64,000 bases of DNA from Bacillus litorisediminis (GTDB taxonomy: Bacteria > Bacillota > Bacilli > Bacillales > JC228): positions 114,676-178,675 of the forward strand of contig NZ_JAKZKT010000003.1 in NCBI RefSeq assembly GCF_022808645.1, in the 5' to 3' direction. The position numbers were made by a program, and so were the translations under genes. Of the stretch, positions 1 through 9,103 are shown piece by piece. A model generated the notes under the pieces. It was not told the origin of the DNA, ran no database searches, and worked only from the letters and a program-made list of their open reading frames with translations. The stretch's first letter is position 1; each line of letters begins with the position of its first letter.

Positions 1-1119
1 ATCGTACGCTTCCTCGCGCGGAAGACCTTTGTCAATCAATGCGAGCAGCACACGCTGAGAGTAAATTAATCCAAGAGTTCGTTCCATATTGCGCTTCATG
101 TTTTCAGGGAAAACAGTCAAATTCTTCACGATATTGCTAAAGCGGTTCAGCATATAGTTCAATGCAATTGTTGCATCTGGGAGAATAATTCTTTCCGCAG
201 ACGAGTGAGAAATATCGCGTTCATGCCAAAGCGGGACATTTTCATAGGCGGTCATCATATAGCCGCGAATCACACGAGCCATTCCCGTCATATTTTCAGA
301 ACCGATTGGATTGCGTTTGTGCGGCATGGCCGATGAACCTTTTTGCCCTTTTGCAAAAAATTCCTCAACCTCACGGGTTTCACTTTTTTGCAAGCCACGA
401 ATTTCAACTGCAAACTTTTCAATCGACGTTGCAATCAGCGCAATGACTGACATATAGTGTGCATGCCGGTCACGCTGGAGCGTTTGGGTTGAAATTGGAG
501 CCGGTTTAATCCCAAGCTTTTCGCAGACATATTGCTCAACAAATGGATCAATATTGGCATAAGTACCAACCGCACCCGAGATTTTACCGTACTCCACTCC
601 TGCAGCAGCTTGCTTAAAGCGCTCCAGGTTCCTCTTCATTTCTTCGTACCATAACGCAAGCTTTAATCCGAATGTCGTTGGCTCTGCATGCACGCCATGG
701 GTTCTTCCCATCATCACGGTATACTTGTGCTCTTGGGCTTTATTTTTTAATATCTCGATAAAGTTTTCTAAATCCTTCAATAGAATTTCATTTGCCTGTT
801 TAATCAGGTAAGAAAGTGCGGTGTCCACAACGTCTGTAGAGGTTAACCCGTAGTGAACCCATTTTCTTTCTTCTCCCAGTGTTTCGGAAACAGCGCGTGT
901 GAAGGCAACGACATCATGGCGTGTTTCTTCTTCAATTTCCTTAATCCGATTTATATCAAAGGATGCCTTTTCTCTGATTTTTTGAACATCCTCTTTCGGA
1001 ATTTCGCCAAGCTCAGCCCACGCCTCACAAGCTAGGATTTCAACCTCCAGCCAAGCTTTAAAACGGTTTTCTTCTGTCCAAATGGCGCCCATTTCCGGAC
1101 GAGTGTAACGATCTATCAT
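1..1119 (-). CDS. purB: Adenylosuccinate lyase PurB (3' end beyond window)
   Basis: The reverse strand reads [12 protein letters not shown] from an ATG at 1119 and stays open to base 1 (373 codons), ending in [20 protein letters not shown], a typical PurB segment. The family is about 430 residues, so roughly the last 60 lie outside the window. PurB cleaves SAICAR to AICAR and adenylosuccinate to AMP plus fumarate, two steps of purine synthesis in the cytoplasm. It starts 7 bases after the purK stop, as in the Bacillus purEKB order, and so is expected to be controlled by the riboswitch at 2912-2982. No internal stop or frameshift was seen. Confidence 0.95.
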   Translation of the reverse strand, partial: MIDRYTRPEMGAIWTEENRFKAWLEVEILACEAWAELGEIPKEDVQKIREKASFDINRIKEIEEETRHDVVAFTRAVSETLGEERKWVHYGLTSTDVVDTALSYLIKQANEILLKDLENFIEILKNKAQEHKYTVMMGRTHGVHAEPTTFGLKLALWYEEMKRNLERFKQAAAGVEYGKISGAVGTYANIDPFVEQYVCEKLGIKPAPISTQTLQRDRHAHYMSVIALIATSIEKFAVEIRGLQKSETREVEEFFAKGQKGSSAMPHKRNPIGSENMTGMARVIRGYMMTAYENVPLWHERDISHSSAERIILPDATIALNYMLNRFSNIVKNLTVFPENMKRNMERTLGLIYSQRVLLALIDKGLPREEAYD

Positions 1120-1125
1120 CTTTTG

Positions 1126-2283
1126 TTATCCCCCGATCTTTTCCTTTGCAGTTTCCCAAATTTGACTTGATGAAAATTCAGCTAGTGCATCCTCAACTGA
1201 GTCTGTTAACAGTGTGACATGCCCCATTTTTCTTTTCACCTTTGCCTCTGCTTTTCCATAAAGGTGAATCTTCCAGTTTGGGTAGGACTTGATCTTTTGA
1301 ATTACAGCCTCTTGATGCTCTCCTAGTATGTTTACCATAACAGCCGGCTTTAATAGCTCTGCCTTGCCTAATGGCCAATTGCAAACGGCCCGGATATGCT
1401 GTTCGAATTGGGATGTCTCACAAGCTTCAATCGTATAATGCCCGGTGTTATGCGGTCTTGGCGCGAGTTCATTGATATAGATGCGGCCATCTTCTGTTAA
1501 AAACATTTCAACTGCTAATGTTCCGACTAACCCTAATGAAATCGCTATTTTTCTGGCCATCTCTACAGCCAATGCCTTTTCTTGTTCTCCGATTCTTGCC
1601 GGTGCAATTGTTTGATGCAAAATATTATCCTGATGAATGTTTTCTGCAACCGGAAAAACGGCTAATTCACCATCCAAATTTCTTGCCATAATCACAGAAA
1701 TCTCTTTTTCAAAAGGAATCCATTGTTCCAGTACGCAAACACCTTGTGATAAAAGCTCTGCAGCTTGATACATTTCATTTTCAGAGCGGATTACAAATTG
1801 GCCTTTTCCGTCATAACCGCCCCTAGCCGTTTTTAAAACAGCCGGGCTGCCAATTTCTCGAAGCGCCGTTTCTAAATCAGCCAATGTTTCAATGACTGCG
1901 TAAGGCGCGACCTCTACTCCTGCTTTGACAAGTGCTGCTTTCTCGCTGACCCGATTTTGCGTAATTTTAAGGATTTCCGTCCCTTGAGGAACGTACGCAT
2001 TCTCATAAAGCCATTGCAAACCTTCAGCATCTATATTTTCAAACTCATAAGTAATGACATCACTGACTGCAGCTAATTGTTGAATAGCTTCAATATCATT
2101 GTAGGAACCCACAATCTTATAGTCTGCTACTTGCCCGCAAGGTGAATCCTCAACCGGATCGAGAACAGCAATCCGAAAGCCCTTTTCTTTAGCGGCAAGT
2201 GCCATCATTCTGCCTAGCTGACCGCCTCCAATAATTCCTATGGTTTCTCCGGGTAAAATCACTCGTTTAGACAAGCTCATCAC
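1126..2283 (-). CDS. purK: N5-carboxyaminoimidazole ribonucleotide synthase PurK
   Basis: 385 residues, normal PurK length. The N-terminus has the nucleotide-binding [16 protein letters not shown] segment, followed by an ATP-grasp domain ([11 protein letters not shown] near residue 155 and the [26 protein letters not shown] block with metal ligands near residues 260-285). It carboxylates AIR with ATP and bicarbonate to give N5-CAIR, the substrate of PurE. Its start overlaps the 3' end of purE by 17 bases, indicating translational coupling within the purE-purK-purB operon. Confidence 0.96.
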   Translation of the reverse strand: MMSLSKRVILPGETIGIIGGGQLGRMMALAAKEKGFRIAVLDPVEDSPCGQVADYKIVGSYNDIEAIQQLAAVSDVITYEFENIDAEGLQWLYENAYVPQGTEILKITQNRVSEKAALVKAGVEVAPYAVIETLADLETALREIGSPAVLKTARGGYDGKGQFVIRSENEMYQAAELLSQGVCVLEQWIPFEKEISVIMARNLDGELAVFPVAENIHQDNILHQTIAPARIGEQEKALAVEMARKIAISLGLVGTLAVEMFLTEDGRIYINELAPRPHNTGHYTIEACETSQFEQHIRAVCNWPLGKAELLKPAVMVNILGEHQEAVIQKIKSYPNWKIHLYGKAEAKVKRKMGHVTLLTDSVEDALAEFSSSQIWETAKEKIGG

Positions 2284-2755
2284 TACTTTCTAAAACTGCC
2301 TGTTTTGTTTGTTCTCTCATATTTTCCAGCTTTTGCGCTACTTTACTATTGGTAATACCAATGATTTGCGCGGCTAAAAGACCTGCGTTTGTTGCGCCGG
2401 CTTTTCCAATCGCAACAGTTGCCACTGGAACGCCGCCTGGCATTTGGACAATCGAAAGCAAGGAATCTAATCCGTTTAAAGCTTTTGACTGCACTGGTAC
2501 ACCAATAACAGGAAGGGTTGTTTTAGCGGCTACCATACCTGGCAAATGAGCTGCCCCGCCTGCACCTGCGATAATCACTTTTATTCCCCGATCGCGTGCA
2601 CCTTCCGCATATTCAAACATAAGATCGGGTGTCCTGTGAGCAGATATCACTTTTTTTTCATAGGAAATTTGGAGCTGATCCAAAATTTCGCATGCATGCT
2701 TCATCGTTTCCCAATCTGACTTACTCCCCATGATAACGGCCACTTCTGAACTCAT
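2267..2755 (-). CDS. purE: N5-carboxyaminoimidazole ribonucleotide mutase PurE
   Basis: 162 residues, the normal length of class I PurE. The [10 protein letters not shown] loop at the N-terminus and [13 protein letters not shown] near residue 41 are the PurE substrate-binding signatures. It moves the carboxyl group of N5-CAIR to C4 to make CAIR. It is the first gene of the purE-purK-purB unit. The ATG at 2755 is preceded by GGAGGGAGAAC, and the leader upstream carries an intrinsic terminator and a purine aptamer, so the operon is expected to be shut off when guanine or hypoxanthine is plentiful. Confidence 0.96.
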   Translation of the reverse strand: MSSEVAVIMGSKSDWETMKHACEILDQLQISYEKKVISAHRTPDLMFEYAEGARDRGIKVIIAGAGGAAHLPGMVAAKTTLPVIGVPVQSKALNGLDSLLSIVQMPGGVPVATVAIGKAGATNAGLLAAQIIGITNSKVAQKLENMREQTKQAVLESSDELV

Positions 2756-2784
2756 GTTCTCCCTCCAGAACTTCTTTGTTTTTC

Positions 2785-2844
2785 AAAAAATAAAGCCCGA
2801 GACAGAGTTTACTTTTCCTGTAAGAGAAAGTAACCTGTCCGGGC
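2785..2844 (-). terminator. Riboswitch-controlled terminator before purE
   Basis: On the reverse strand a GC-rich outer stem (GCCCGgACAG pairing with CTGTctCGGGC) encloses an inner arm (TTACTTTCTC with GTAAACT-side complement) and is followed by TTTATTTTTT. It lies between the purine aptamer and purE, the place of the expression platform, and should form when ligand is bound. Confidence 0.85.
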
Positions 2845-2911
2845 AGATACATCCCTTTAATGAAGAAAAACAGCATTAAAAAGACCCAAGAGATTCCGGG
2901 CAAATAACTTT

Positions 2912-2982
2912 CCCTCATAGTCTGATAATTTACGGTTATCAGGTAGAAACTCTCAGGCCATATTCCCGATATTATACGAGGG
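2912..2982 (-). ncRNA. Purine riboswitch aptamer, guanine type
   Basis: The reverse strand contains the conserved purine aptamer core: P1 arms CCCTCGTA/TATGAGGG, the J1/2 TATAAT, the L2/L3 kissing loops within GGCCTGAGAG and ACCGTAAAT, and the TTTCTACC junction. The residue equivalent to position 74 of the xpt aptamer is C (reverse complement of base 2920, in GACTATG), which specifies guanine/hypoxanthine and not adenine. The terminator at 2785-2844 is the likely output; the regulated genes are purE-purK-purB. Confidence 0.93.
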
Positions 2983-3156
2983 CGTTGTTATTCAATTTTT
3001 AACTTTTTTCGTCTTTATTTTAACAACTGAACCTAGCTAATGTCAACCAAACGCGAACAATTTAACAATATCGAAAAAATAACGTTCGGATTTAAGTGTA
3101 TATAGCGGTTAAGCTACATTGTCAGCAAAGTTTTGATGGAAATCTTTTATTTTTAC

Positions 3157-3190
3157 TAAAAAGGACTTCTCCTTAGCTATTGGAGAAGTC
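3157..3190 (-). terminator. Terminator after the galU-type gene
   Basis: Reverse strand: GACTTCTCC, nine-base loop, GGAGAAGTC, then CTTTTTAG. It begins about 50 bases after the stop at 3242. The region 2983-3156 contains no gene that I can support. Confidence 0.8.
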
Positions 3191-3241
3191 TTCCAATCAT
3201 TTAAATCGGTGCAGATTTTTGTTACACTTCATATTCAAACC

Positions 3242-4072
3242 CTACATTATTTTTCTGTTAACTGCATCTTCACTTAGTTGAATGTATTGATTGGCTGCAA
3301 TGTATTCTTCCAGTTTGCTAATATCATAGCGCTCTCCCTCAATGAGTACCCCATCATAATCCTCGAACTGCAGCATAGCGTTCATCGCATCTGTTAACTG
3401 AATTTCTCCAGATCCATCTGGCTTTGTTTTTTCTAAAAAATGAAAAATAGTCGGATTAAAAATATACCGTCCGATTACGGCAAGATTGGAAGGCGGGTTC
3501 GATTTTGGCTTTTCTATAATTGAAGCAACTTTGATGAACTCATCATTTTTATACTCAGGGCTTATCACACCATAGCTTGACAGTTTCTGTTCTTCTACCC
3601 TTGAAAGTCCCAGCACATTTTTCCGATATTTTTTATACTGAGAAACTAACTGTGAAAGTCCTATATTCTCTTGTCCCAAAAACACTTCATCCGGAAGCAG
3701 CACCGCAAAAGGGTCATTGCCTGCAAAGCTTTTTCCCAACAATATCGCATCTCCTAAGCCTCTGGCGTATGGCTGTCGGATGTACTGAATTCTAATTTCC
3801 GGAATTTTGATTTTTTCTAATAAATGACTTTTATTGTTTTGCTTTAAAAATGTTTCCAACTCAAGAGAACGATCAAAATAATCTGAAATCATGTTTTTTG
3901 TACGGGATACTACAATGAGAATCTCTTCTATTCCTCCTAAGACCGCTTCCTCTACCACATAATGAATAGCAGGCTTATTTCCAATCGGAAATAATTCCTT
4001 TGGAACGACCTTAGTAATCGGGAGAGACCTTGTCCCGTAACCTGCTGCAGGTATCATCGCTTTTTTAATCAA
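3242..4072 (-). CDS. galU: UTP-glucose-1-phosphate uridylyltransferase
   Basis: 276 residues with the nucleotidyltransferase signature AAGYGTRSLPITKVVPKELFP near residue 9 (GxGTR followed by the PKE motif), NKPAIHYVVEEAV and the VLLPDEVF aspartate region near residue 125, closing with GSGEIQLTDAM. This is the GalU/GtaB/YtdA family, which makes UDP-glucose for teichoic acid, glycolipid or polysaccharide synthesis. It is a single gene with its own terminator and no sugar genes nearby, so which of the Bacillus paralogues (GtaB, YngB or YtdA) it matches cannot be decided here. Confidence 0.9.
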   Translation of the reverse strand: MIKKAMIPAAGYGTRSLPITKVVPKELFPIGNKPAIHYVVEEAVLGGIEEILIVVSRTKNMISDYFDRSLELETFLKQNNKSHLLEKIKIPEIRIQYIRQPYARGLGDAILLGKSFAGNDPFAVLLPDEVFLGQENIGLSQLVSQYKKYRKNVLGLSRVEEQKLSSYGVISPEYKNDEFIKVASIIEKPKSNPPSNLAVIGRYIFNPTIFHFLEKTKPDGSGEIQLTDAMNAMLQFEDYDGVLIEGERYDISKLEEYIAANQYIQLSEDAVNRKIM

Positions 4073-4299
4073 ATTGTTTCACCTCACTTACTCCGCTCAT
4101 GGCATGATGAATTTCGATTAGGAAACCTGCACATCTACTAGTTATTAAATGAGGGTGTCCAGGGTTTTGAAACTGTCAATAGTGCAGTTTTCCATGTTTT
4201 TTGAAGATTTTATTAAGAACTTGTAAATGCGCACATGTAATGAATACCTTTATTCATCTTTTAAAATTAGCATAATATTTTAATTTTTTAGAATAATGG

Positions 4300-4350
4300 T
4301 TGATTGCCCAGGAGATTGACTAGTATAATTTTGAAGTGAAAGCGGTTACA
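4300..4350 (+). promoter_or_regulatory. Promoter and cre site of cstA
   Basis: TTGATT (4300-4305), 18-base spacer, TATAAT (4324-4329). A CcpA operator TGAAAGCGGTTACA at 4337-4350 fits TGNAANCGNNNNCA without mismatch and sits on the expected transcription start, so glucose repression is expected. The rest of 4073-4299 is AT-rich and holds nothing I can name. Confidence 0.82.
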
Positions 4351-4385
4351 AAATACCGCTTATCATAATTTAAAGGAGGGTATTT

Positions 4386-6128
4386 ATGCAAGGTATTTTC
4401 TTAGCCATATTTGGTGGTATCATTTTCTTCTTAGGTTATCGCTATTATTCTAAATTTCTTGCAGAAAAGATCTATCGGCTCGATCCAAATTATGTAACAC
4501 CAGCCCATCAATTTAATGATGGAGTCGACTATGTTCCAACGAACAAATTTGTTTTATGGGGACACCACTTTACTTCTGTGGCGGGTGCTGCGCCGATCGT
4601 AGGACCAGCGATTGCCGTTTATTGGGGCTGGCTGCCTGCGTTGCTATGGGTGACATTAGGAACGATTTTTGCGGCAGGAGCTCACGACTTTGGAACTTTA
4701 GTCCTTTCTGCCCGAAACAAAGGTCAATCGGTTGGAACGATCGCAAACAAATTAATTGGCCAAAAAGCCAAAATATTGTTCTTATTTATCATTTTGTTAT
4801 TAGTATTAATGGTAAACGCAGTATTTGCATGGGTTATTGCCAATTTATTTATTAGCTTTCCTGCTAGCGTTGTTTCGGTATTCATCCAGATCCCGCTGGC
4901 TATTTGGATTGGTTACAGGGTATATAAGAAAAAAGGAAGCTTATTAGTTCCCTCACTTGTTGCCCTAGTAGTCATGTATGCAGCAGCCATTGTCGCAAGC
5001 TATTATCCTGTTCTGCAAATTGACCTGGTTAAATACTTTGGCGGTGCAGAAGCGACTGGATTATTTGGAATGTCGGCCACATCACTGGCCTTCTTTGTAT
5101 GGATCATCATTTTAATGATCTACGTGTATATCGCTTCAACTTTACCCGTCTGGAAGCTATTGCAGCCAAGAGACTATATTAACTCCCACCAGTTAGTGGT
5201 AGGTTTATTAATTCTTTACTTAGGCCTCTTAGTTACAAATCCGGAGGTCACCGCTCCAATGACAAATCCTAATGCAACCGATGTCTCTTGGTTCCCGCTT
5301 CTGTTTATTACGATTGCCTGCGGTGCGATTTCCGGATTCCATGGTCTAGTGTCATCAGGAACATCCTCAAAGCAGCTAGATAAAGAAACCGATGCCCGCT
5401 TTGTTGGGTACTTAGGGGCCATCGGAGAAGGCGTTTTAGCTCTAATTTCAGTTATTGCCGTCGTCACTTTATTCCCATCAACTGATGAGTTTCTCGCAAA
5501 GTACTCTAGCTTTACAGCAGCAAATGGTTCAGGTTTATCCTCTTTTGTTCAGGGTGCAGGTAAATTAGCGACAGGGCTGGGCATTCCAGAATTTGTTGCA
5601 ACTACGATTGTTTCCGTAATCGTCATAAGCTTTGCTGCAACAACTCTTGATTCTTCGGTGCGTTTAATGCGATACATTATCTCCGAAATTGGAGAAGAAT
5701 ACAATTTTAAAGCCATTACAACCAAGCATTCTGCTACATCCATTGCCGTTATTTCCAGTGCTGCATTAACATTGCTGCCAGAAGGTCCAAACGGCTTTGG
5801 TTCTGGCGGTTACTTGCTATGGCCTTTATTTGGAACGTCCAATCAGCTGCTTGCGGGAATTAGCTTGCTGCTGATCGCTATTTGGCTTAAGCGACTCGGA
5901 AGGAATTATCTGCCAGCCTTTATCCCAATGGCGTTTCTTATGTTTATGACACTTTGGGCCATGATAACCCAGGTATTCACGACATGGCTGCCGTTCGGCG
6001 GGTCAAATGCCAGCTGGCTCTTGTTCATATTCGGCGCAATCATTCTTGTGTTTGCTTTCTGGATTTTGATAACAGCCGTTTCTGCTTTAAGCAAAAAATC
6101 GAACGACAATATTTCAATTGATGCGTAA
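4386..6128 (+). CDS. cstA: Carbon starvation protein CstA family transporter
   Basis: 580 residues, strongly hydrophobic with about 15 predicted membrane segments. Diagnostic CstA segments include GHHFTSVAGAAPIVGPAIAV near residue 60, the GAHDFGTLVLSARNKGQSVG loop and GFHGLVSSGTSSKQ near residue 315. Members import peptides or pyruvate when preferred carbon is exhausted. The RBS AAAGGAGGG lies 6-7 bases before the ATG. A cre site overlaps the transcription start, matching the expected catabolite repression. It is followed by its own terminator and then by a gene for a small Cys-Cys protein. Substrate is not deducible from the sequence. Confidence 0.93.
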   Translation: MQGIFLAIFGGIIFFLGYRYYSKFLAEKIYRLDPNYVTPAHQFNDGVDYVPTNKFVLWGHHFTSVAGAAPIVGPAIAVYWGWLPALLWVTLGTIFAAGAHDFGTLVLSARNKGQSVGTIANKLIGQKAKILFLFIILLLVLMVNAVFAWVIANLFISFPASVVSVFIQIPLAIWIGYRVYKKKGSLLVPSLVALVVMYAAAIVASYYPVLQIDLVKYFGGAEATGLFGMSATSLAFFVWIIILMIYVYIASTLPVWKLLQPRDYINSHQLVVGLLILYLGLLVTNPEVTAPMTNPNATDVSWFPLLFITIACGAISGFHGLVSSGTSSKQLDKETDARFVGYLGAIGEGVLALISVIAVVTLFPSTDEFLAKYSSFTAANGSGLSSFVQGAGKLATGLGIPEFVATTIVSVIVISFAATTLDSSVRLMRYIISEIGEEYNFKAITTKHSATSIAVISSAALTLLPEGPNGFGSGGYLLWPLFGTSNQLLAGISLLLIAIWLKRLGRNYLPAFIPMAFLMFMTLWAMITQVFTTWLPFGGSNASWLLFIFGAIILVFAFWILITAVSALSKKSNDNISIDA

Positions 6129-6138
6129 AACTTTTGAT

Positions 6139-6175
6139 GAGCCGCGGGCTAGTTCGCGGCTCTCCATATTTTTAT
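6139..6175 (+). terminator. Terminator after cstA
   Basis: GAGCCGCG, eight-base loop, CGCGGCTC (6139-6162), followed after a few bases by ATTTTTAT. It separates cstA from the next gene, though read-through is possible because the T tract is interrupted. Confidence 0.75.
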
Positions 6176-6190
6176 AGAAAGAGATGATAG

Positions 6191-6460
6191 ATGATGGCTT
6201 CTAAAAGACTTTCTTTAAAACGATTATTTCAATATTATGATGAAGTCTTAAGTCTCCCCCATAAATCTGAAGTTGCGAGAGAGCTGCGTGATGAGGACGA
6301 TTTATTTCTCCTCCTTGTCTATTCCGACATGCTCGGCATTCCCAACCCGGCGTTTTATTACACTCTTGAACTTTATCCCTATATACTAGAAAAATTTCAT
6401 GATTGGCATATCCGGATGGGGATGGAAAAGTCGCCGCTGAGTGGATTTAGGTGCTGCTAA
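6191..6460 (+). CDS. Small protein ending Cys-Cys (cory-CC-star type)
   Basis: 89 residues, rich in Leu, Tyr and charged residues, no membrane segment or signal peptide. It has a central DEDDLFLLLVYSDMLGIPNP block and its last two residues are Cys-Cys just before the stop. I recognise the pattern from proteins catalogued as cory-CC-star in Bacilli, typically beside an ArsA-like ATPase, and here the ArsA-like gene follows 49 bases downstream. The function is unknown; the terminal dicysteine suggests metal or thiol chemistry or lipidation, but nothing here proves it. The start could be either of two adjacent ATG codons. Confidence 0.75.
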   Translation: MMASKRLSLKRLFQYYDEVLSLPHKSEVARELRDEDDLFLLLVYSDMLGIPNPAFYYTLELYPYILEKFHDWHIRMGMEKSPLSGFRCC

Positions 6461-6509
6461 GGATGTTGTAAGCTAGCCTCTTCAGTACTTACAATAGGAG
6501 GATCAATCA

Positions 6510-7463
6510 ATGAATCCATTAAAACATAAAAAAATCATATTTGTCGGAGGAAAAGGCGGAGTCGGAAAATCTACCTCTTCTGCAGCTCTGGCATTAGCTT
6601 TTTCCCAAACAGGCGAAAAAACATTAATCGTTTCAACGGATCCGGCTCATAATCTCGGGGATATCTTCCATAAAAGAGTGGGCAATCAACAGACGAAGCT
6701 GATGAATCAGCTTTGGGGAATCGAAATTAATCCAATCGAAGAATCAAAACGATATATTGAATCGGTTAAACAAAACCTGAAAGGGCTTGTCCGCTCTGAC
6801 ATGATTGCTGAAGTTCACCGCCAGATTGATATGGCCAGTGTCTCTCCGGGTGCAGATGAAGCTGCTCTTTTTGACCGAATCGTATCTATTATTCTAGAAG
6901 AAAGTAAAAATTTTGATAAAATTATATTTGATACGGCTCCTACTGGACATACAATCAGACTTTTGTCGCTGCCTGAACTGATGAGTGTCTGGATTGACGG
7001 AATGCTCGAGCGAAGAAAGAAAATCAACGACAATTATAGCAAGCTGCTGCATGATGGAGCACCCGTTGAGGATCCGATTTATGAAGTACTGCTAAAGAGA
7101 AAAAATAAATTCGCAGCTGTAAGGGAAATTATTTTAGACGGTTCCCAAACAGGGTTTACCTTTGTCTTAAATCCAGAAAGACTGCCAATCTTAGAAACAG
7201 AAAAGGCGATTAAACAGCTGGATGCACATCATCTTCATGTCCGAACACTTATTGTCAATAAAGTATTGCCAGACTATGCTGATGGTGAGTTTATGGAAAA
7301 ACGCCGGCGACAGGAGCAGGATTATTTAAATCAAATCGAGAACGTATTCCCAAATCAAACTCTCATCAAAATCCCTTTATTTGAAGAGGATATTTCGGAT
7401 CAACAGAAGCTATCTGTTTTTGCTGACTATGTAAAGGATGCATTAGAGGAGGTTACCGCTTAA
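6510..7463 (+). CDS. ArsA/Get3-like ATPase without cysteines
   Basis: 317 residues, one deviant-Walker ATPase domain: GGKGGVGKST at residues 13-22 (with the signature lysine), STDPAHNLGD at 42-51 (switch I), DTAPTGHTIRLL near 145 (switch II) and NKVLPD near 252. This is the ArsA/Get3 family. The protein contains no cysteine, so it lacks both the metalloid-site cysteines of ArsA and the CxxC of Get3, and no arsB or arsR is near. A clear GGAGG lies 8 bases before the ATG. Pairing with the Cys-Cys protein upstream suggests a client or maturation role, which is inference. Confidence 0.85.
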   Translation: MNPLKHKKIIFVGGKGGVGKSTSSAALALAFSQTGEKTLIVSTDPAHNLGDIFHKRVGNQQTKLMNQLWGIEINPIEESKRYIESVKQNLKGLVRSDMIAEVHRQIDMASVSPGADEAALFDRIVSIILEESKNFDKIIFDTAPTGHTIRLLSLPELMSVWIDGMLERRKKINDNYSKLLHDGAPVEDPIYEVLLKRKNKFAAVREIILDGSQTGFTFVLNPERLPILETEKAIKQLDAHHLHVRTLIVNKVLPDYADGEFMEKRRRQEQDYLNQIENVFPNQTLIKIPLFEEDISDQQKLSVFADYVKDALEEVTA

Positions 7464-7465
7464 AA

Positions 7466-8458
7466 ATGAAAGCGATTGTTCATGAAGGAAAAGAAGGATT
7501 AGAAGGTGTAACATACCGGGATTTTGAAGAGCCTGTAACAGGTTCGGGTATGGTAAAAGTGAAGATTAAAGTTGCCGGTATGAATCGGCGGGATCTTCTG
7601 GTTACGAAAAACCATAAAGCAGATGCCCCTCCAGTTATTCTTGGCTGTGACGGTGCAGGTGTCATTGCTGAAGTTGGAGAGGGAGCGAAAAAATTTTCAG
7701 TTGGCGATGAGGTTATCATCAGTCCATCGATAGGCTGGAAGAAAAACAGCGATGCGCCGCCTCCTGAATTTCAAATCCTTTGCAATCCAACTCACGGTAC
7801 CTATGCCGAGTATATTGTCGTTCCGGAAGATATTGTCGAGAAAAAACCAAGTTTCTTGACGTGGGAAGAAGCTGGCGTTCTTACATTAGCTGCTTTAACC
7901 GGTTATCGTGCTTTGTTTACGAGAGGGAAAGTTAACGCAGGAGACACCGTGTTGCTTCCTGGCATTGGAAGCGGAGTGCTTACATTTATTTTAAAATTTG
8001 CTAAAGCAGCCGGAGCCCGTGTAATTGTTACGTCAAGAAGTGAGGATAAACGGAAGAAAGCCTTAGCCCTGGGAGCTGATTTAGCCATTCCGACAGAGTC
8101 TGACTGGAACGAAGAGTTAAAAGGCGAGACGGTCGACCTTGTGATTGAATCAATCGGCCGAGCAACGATGAACAAGTCACTGGGTATTGTCCGTCCAGGG
8201 GGAACCGTTGTTACATTTGGAGCAACAACCGAAGATGAAGTTACAATTGATATCCGCAAATTCTTCTATGGACAATACAACCTGTTAGGCTCCACTCTAG
8301 GAAGCCACGAGGAATTTCAGGAAATGCTAAATTTTATTGAAAAACATAACATTAAGCCTGAATTGGACAGGGTGTTTGCGCTCTCTGAATATAAAGAAGC
8401 CTTTGAATACCTAAGAGATTCGAAGAACTTCGGGAAAATTGGGATAGTTGTAGATTAG
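7466..8458 (+). CDS. Zinc-independent MDR dehydrogenase (YogA/quinone reductase-like)
   Basis: 330 residues with the medium-chain dehydrogenase layout: GroES-like N-terminus (GVIAEVGEGAKKFSVGDEVI near residues 65-85), then the nucleotide-binding fold (LLPGIGSGVLTFILKFAKAAGARVIVTSRS near 155-185) and the GGTVVTFGAT strand near 243. The expected catalytic zinc ligand cysteine is replaced by the NRRDLL segment, as in quinone-reductase-like members; one Cys and no structural zinc cluster are seen. It starts 3 bases after the ArsA-like stop, with GAGGAGG inside that gene's end, so the two are co-transcribed. Confidence 0.82.
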   Translation: MKAIVHEGKEGLEGVTYRDFEEPVTGSGMVKVKIKVAGMNRRDLLVTKNHKADAPPVILGCDGAGVIAEVGEGAKKFSVGDEVIISPSIGWKKNSDAPPPEFQILCNPTHGTYAEYIVVPEDIVEKKPSFLTWEEAGVLTLAALTGYRALFTRGKVNAGDTVLLPGIGSGVLTFILKFAKAAGARVIVTSRSEDKRKKALALGADLAIPTESDWNEELKGETVDLVIESIGRATMNKSLGIVRPGGTVVTFGATTEDEVTIDIRKFFYGQYNLLGSTLGSHEEFQEMLNFIEKHNIKPELDRVFALSEYKEAFEYLRDSKNFGKIGIVVD

Positions 8459-8566
8459 AGAATTCACACAATCCGTCTAAAGGTGTCAAGTTGGTTTTTG
8501 CACTTTTGGCAGGACCCTAGTGTTATGGACATACGTTCCGTACACACCTGCCAATTTTTTTCTCCA

Positions 8567-8609
8567 TACAAAAAGGCAATCGCCCGAGCTCAGCTGACTG
8601 CGATTGCCT
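8567..8609 (-). terminator. Terminator after hsp20
   Basis: Reverse strand AGGCAATCGC, 16-base loop, GCGATTGCCT, then TTTTG. It follows the hsp20 stop at 8631 by about 20 bases. On the plus strand the same stem is followed by CTTTTC and may also stop the convergent dehydrogenase transcript. Confidence 0.8.
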
Positions 8610-8630
8610 CTTTTCATTAATGAAACGACA

Positions 8631-9068
8631 TCAATGAAACTCTACATCAATCTTTTTCTGGTTATCTTTCATTTGCTTCGGCATTCTTACCTCGAGCACA
8701 CCATTTCGATAGGTGGCTTTAACCCCTTCATGAGAGACTGCACTCGGCAGGGTAACCGCGCGATGGAAGCGTCCTACGTAGCGCTCTCTTCTGTACATGC
8801 TTTCTTCTTTGACTTCATTCGTACGATTAATCGAGCCGCTGACAGTTAGCGTATGATCGGAAATATCAATATTTATATCTTCCTTTTTCTCAAGACCCGG
8901 GATATCAAAAGCAGCGACTACCTCATTATCTGTTTCATGAACATCGACGCGAATTCCGCCAAAATTCTGCTCATTTTCGAACCCAATCGGAATATCTGAA
9001 AAAAGCCGATCAAATTCCTTTCTCATGACTGTTAGCCTTCGGAAAGGATCATAAGGAATTAATGACAT
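8631..9068 (-). CDS. Small heat-shock protein, Hsp20/alpha-crystallin family
   Basis: 145 residues. A short N-terminal arm (MSLIPYDPFRRLTVMRKEFDRLF) precedes an alpha-crystallin domain (residues about 38-135) with ETDNEVVAAFDIPGLEKKEDINI, RRERYVGRFHRAVTLP and the closing NGVLEVRMPK strand. It is an ATP-independent holdase that forms oligomers and keeps unfolding proteins soluble. The ATG at 9068 has an AAGGAGGU Shine-Dalgarno 8 bases upstream; half of this is buried in a perfect hairpin (see 9077-9100). The gene follows a 2-hydroxyacid dehydrogenase by only 35 bases on the same strand. Confidence 0.93.
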   Translation of the reverse strand: MSLIPYDPFRRLTVMRKEFDRLFSDIPIGFENEQNFGGIRVDVHETDNEVVAAFDIPGLEKKEDINIDISDHTLTVSGSINRTNEVKEESMYRRERYVGRFHRAVTLPSAVSHEGVKATYRNGVLEVRMPKQMKDNQKKIDVEFH

Positions 9069-9076
9069 CGCTGTTT

Positions 9077-9100
9077 ACCTCCTTGTAAATAATTACAAGG
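9077..9100 (-). promoter_or_regulatory. Possible RNA thermometer masking the hsp20 ribosome binding site
   Basis: The transcript reads CCUUGUAA, loop UUAU, UUACAAGG, then AGGU. The eight-pair stem is perfect and its 3' arm ends in AAGG, the first half of the AAGGAGGU Shine-Dalgarno sequence. Melting of this mostly A-U stem would free the site. There is no U tract, so it is a poor terminator for the upstream gene. Single-hairpin thermometers are known for small heat-shock genes; this one is untested. Confidence 0.5.
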
Positions 9101-9103
9101 ATA

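Noticed and set aside
6510..7463. Arsenite-efflux ATPase ArsA
   Set aside because: There is no cysteine for metalloid binding and no arsB, arsC or arsR nearby.
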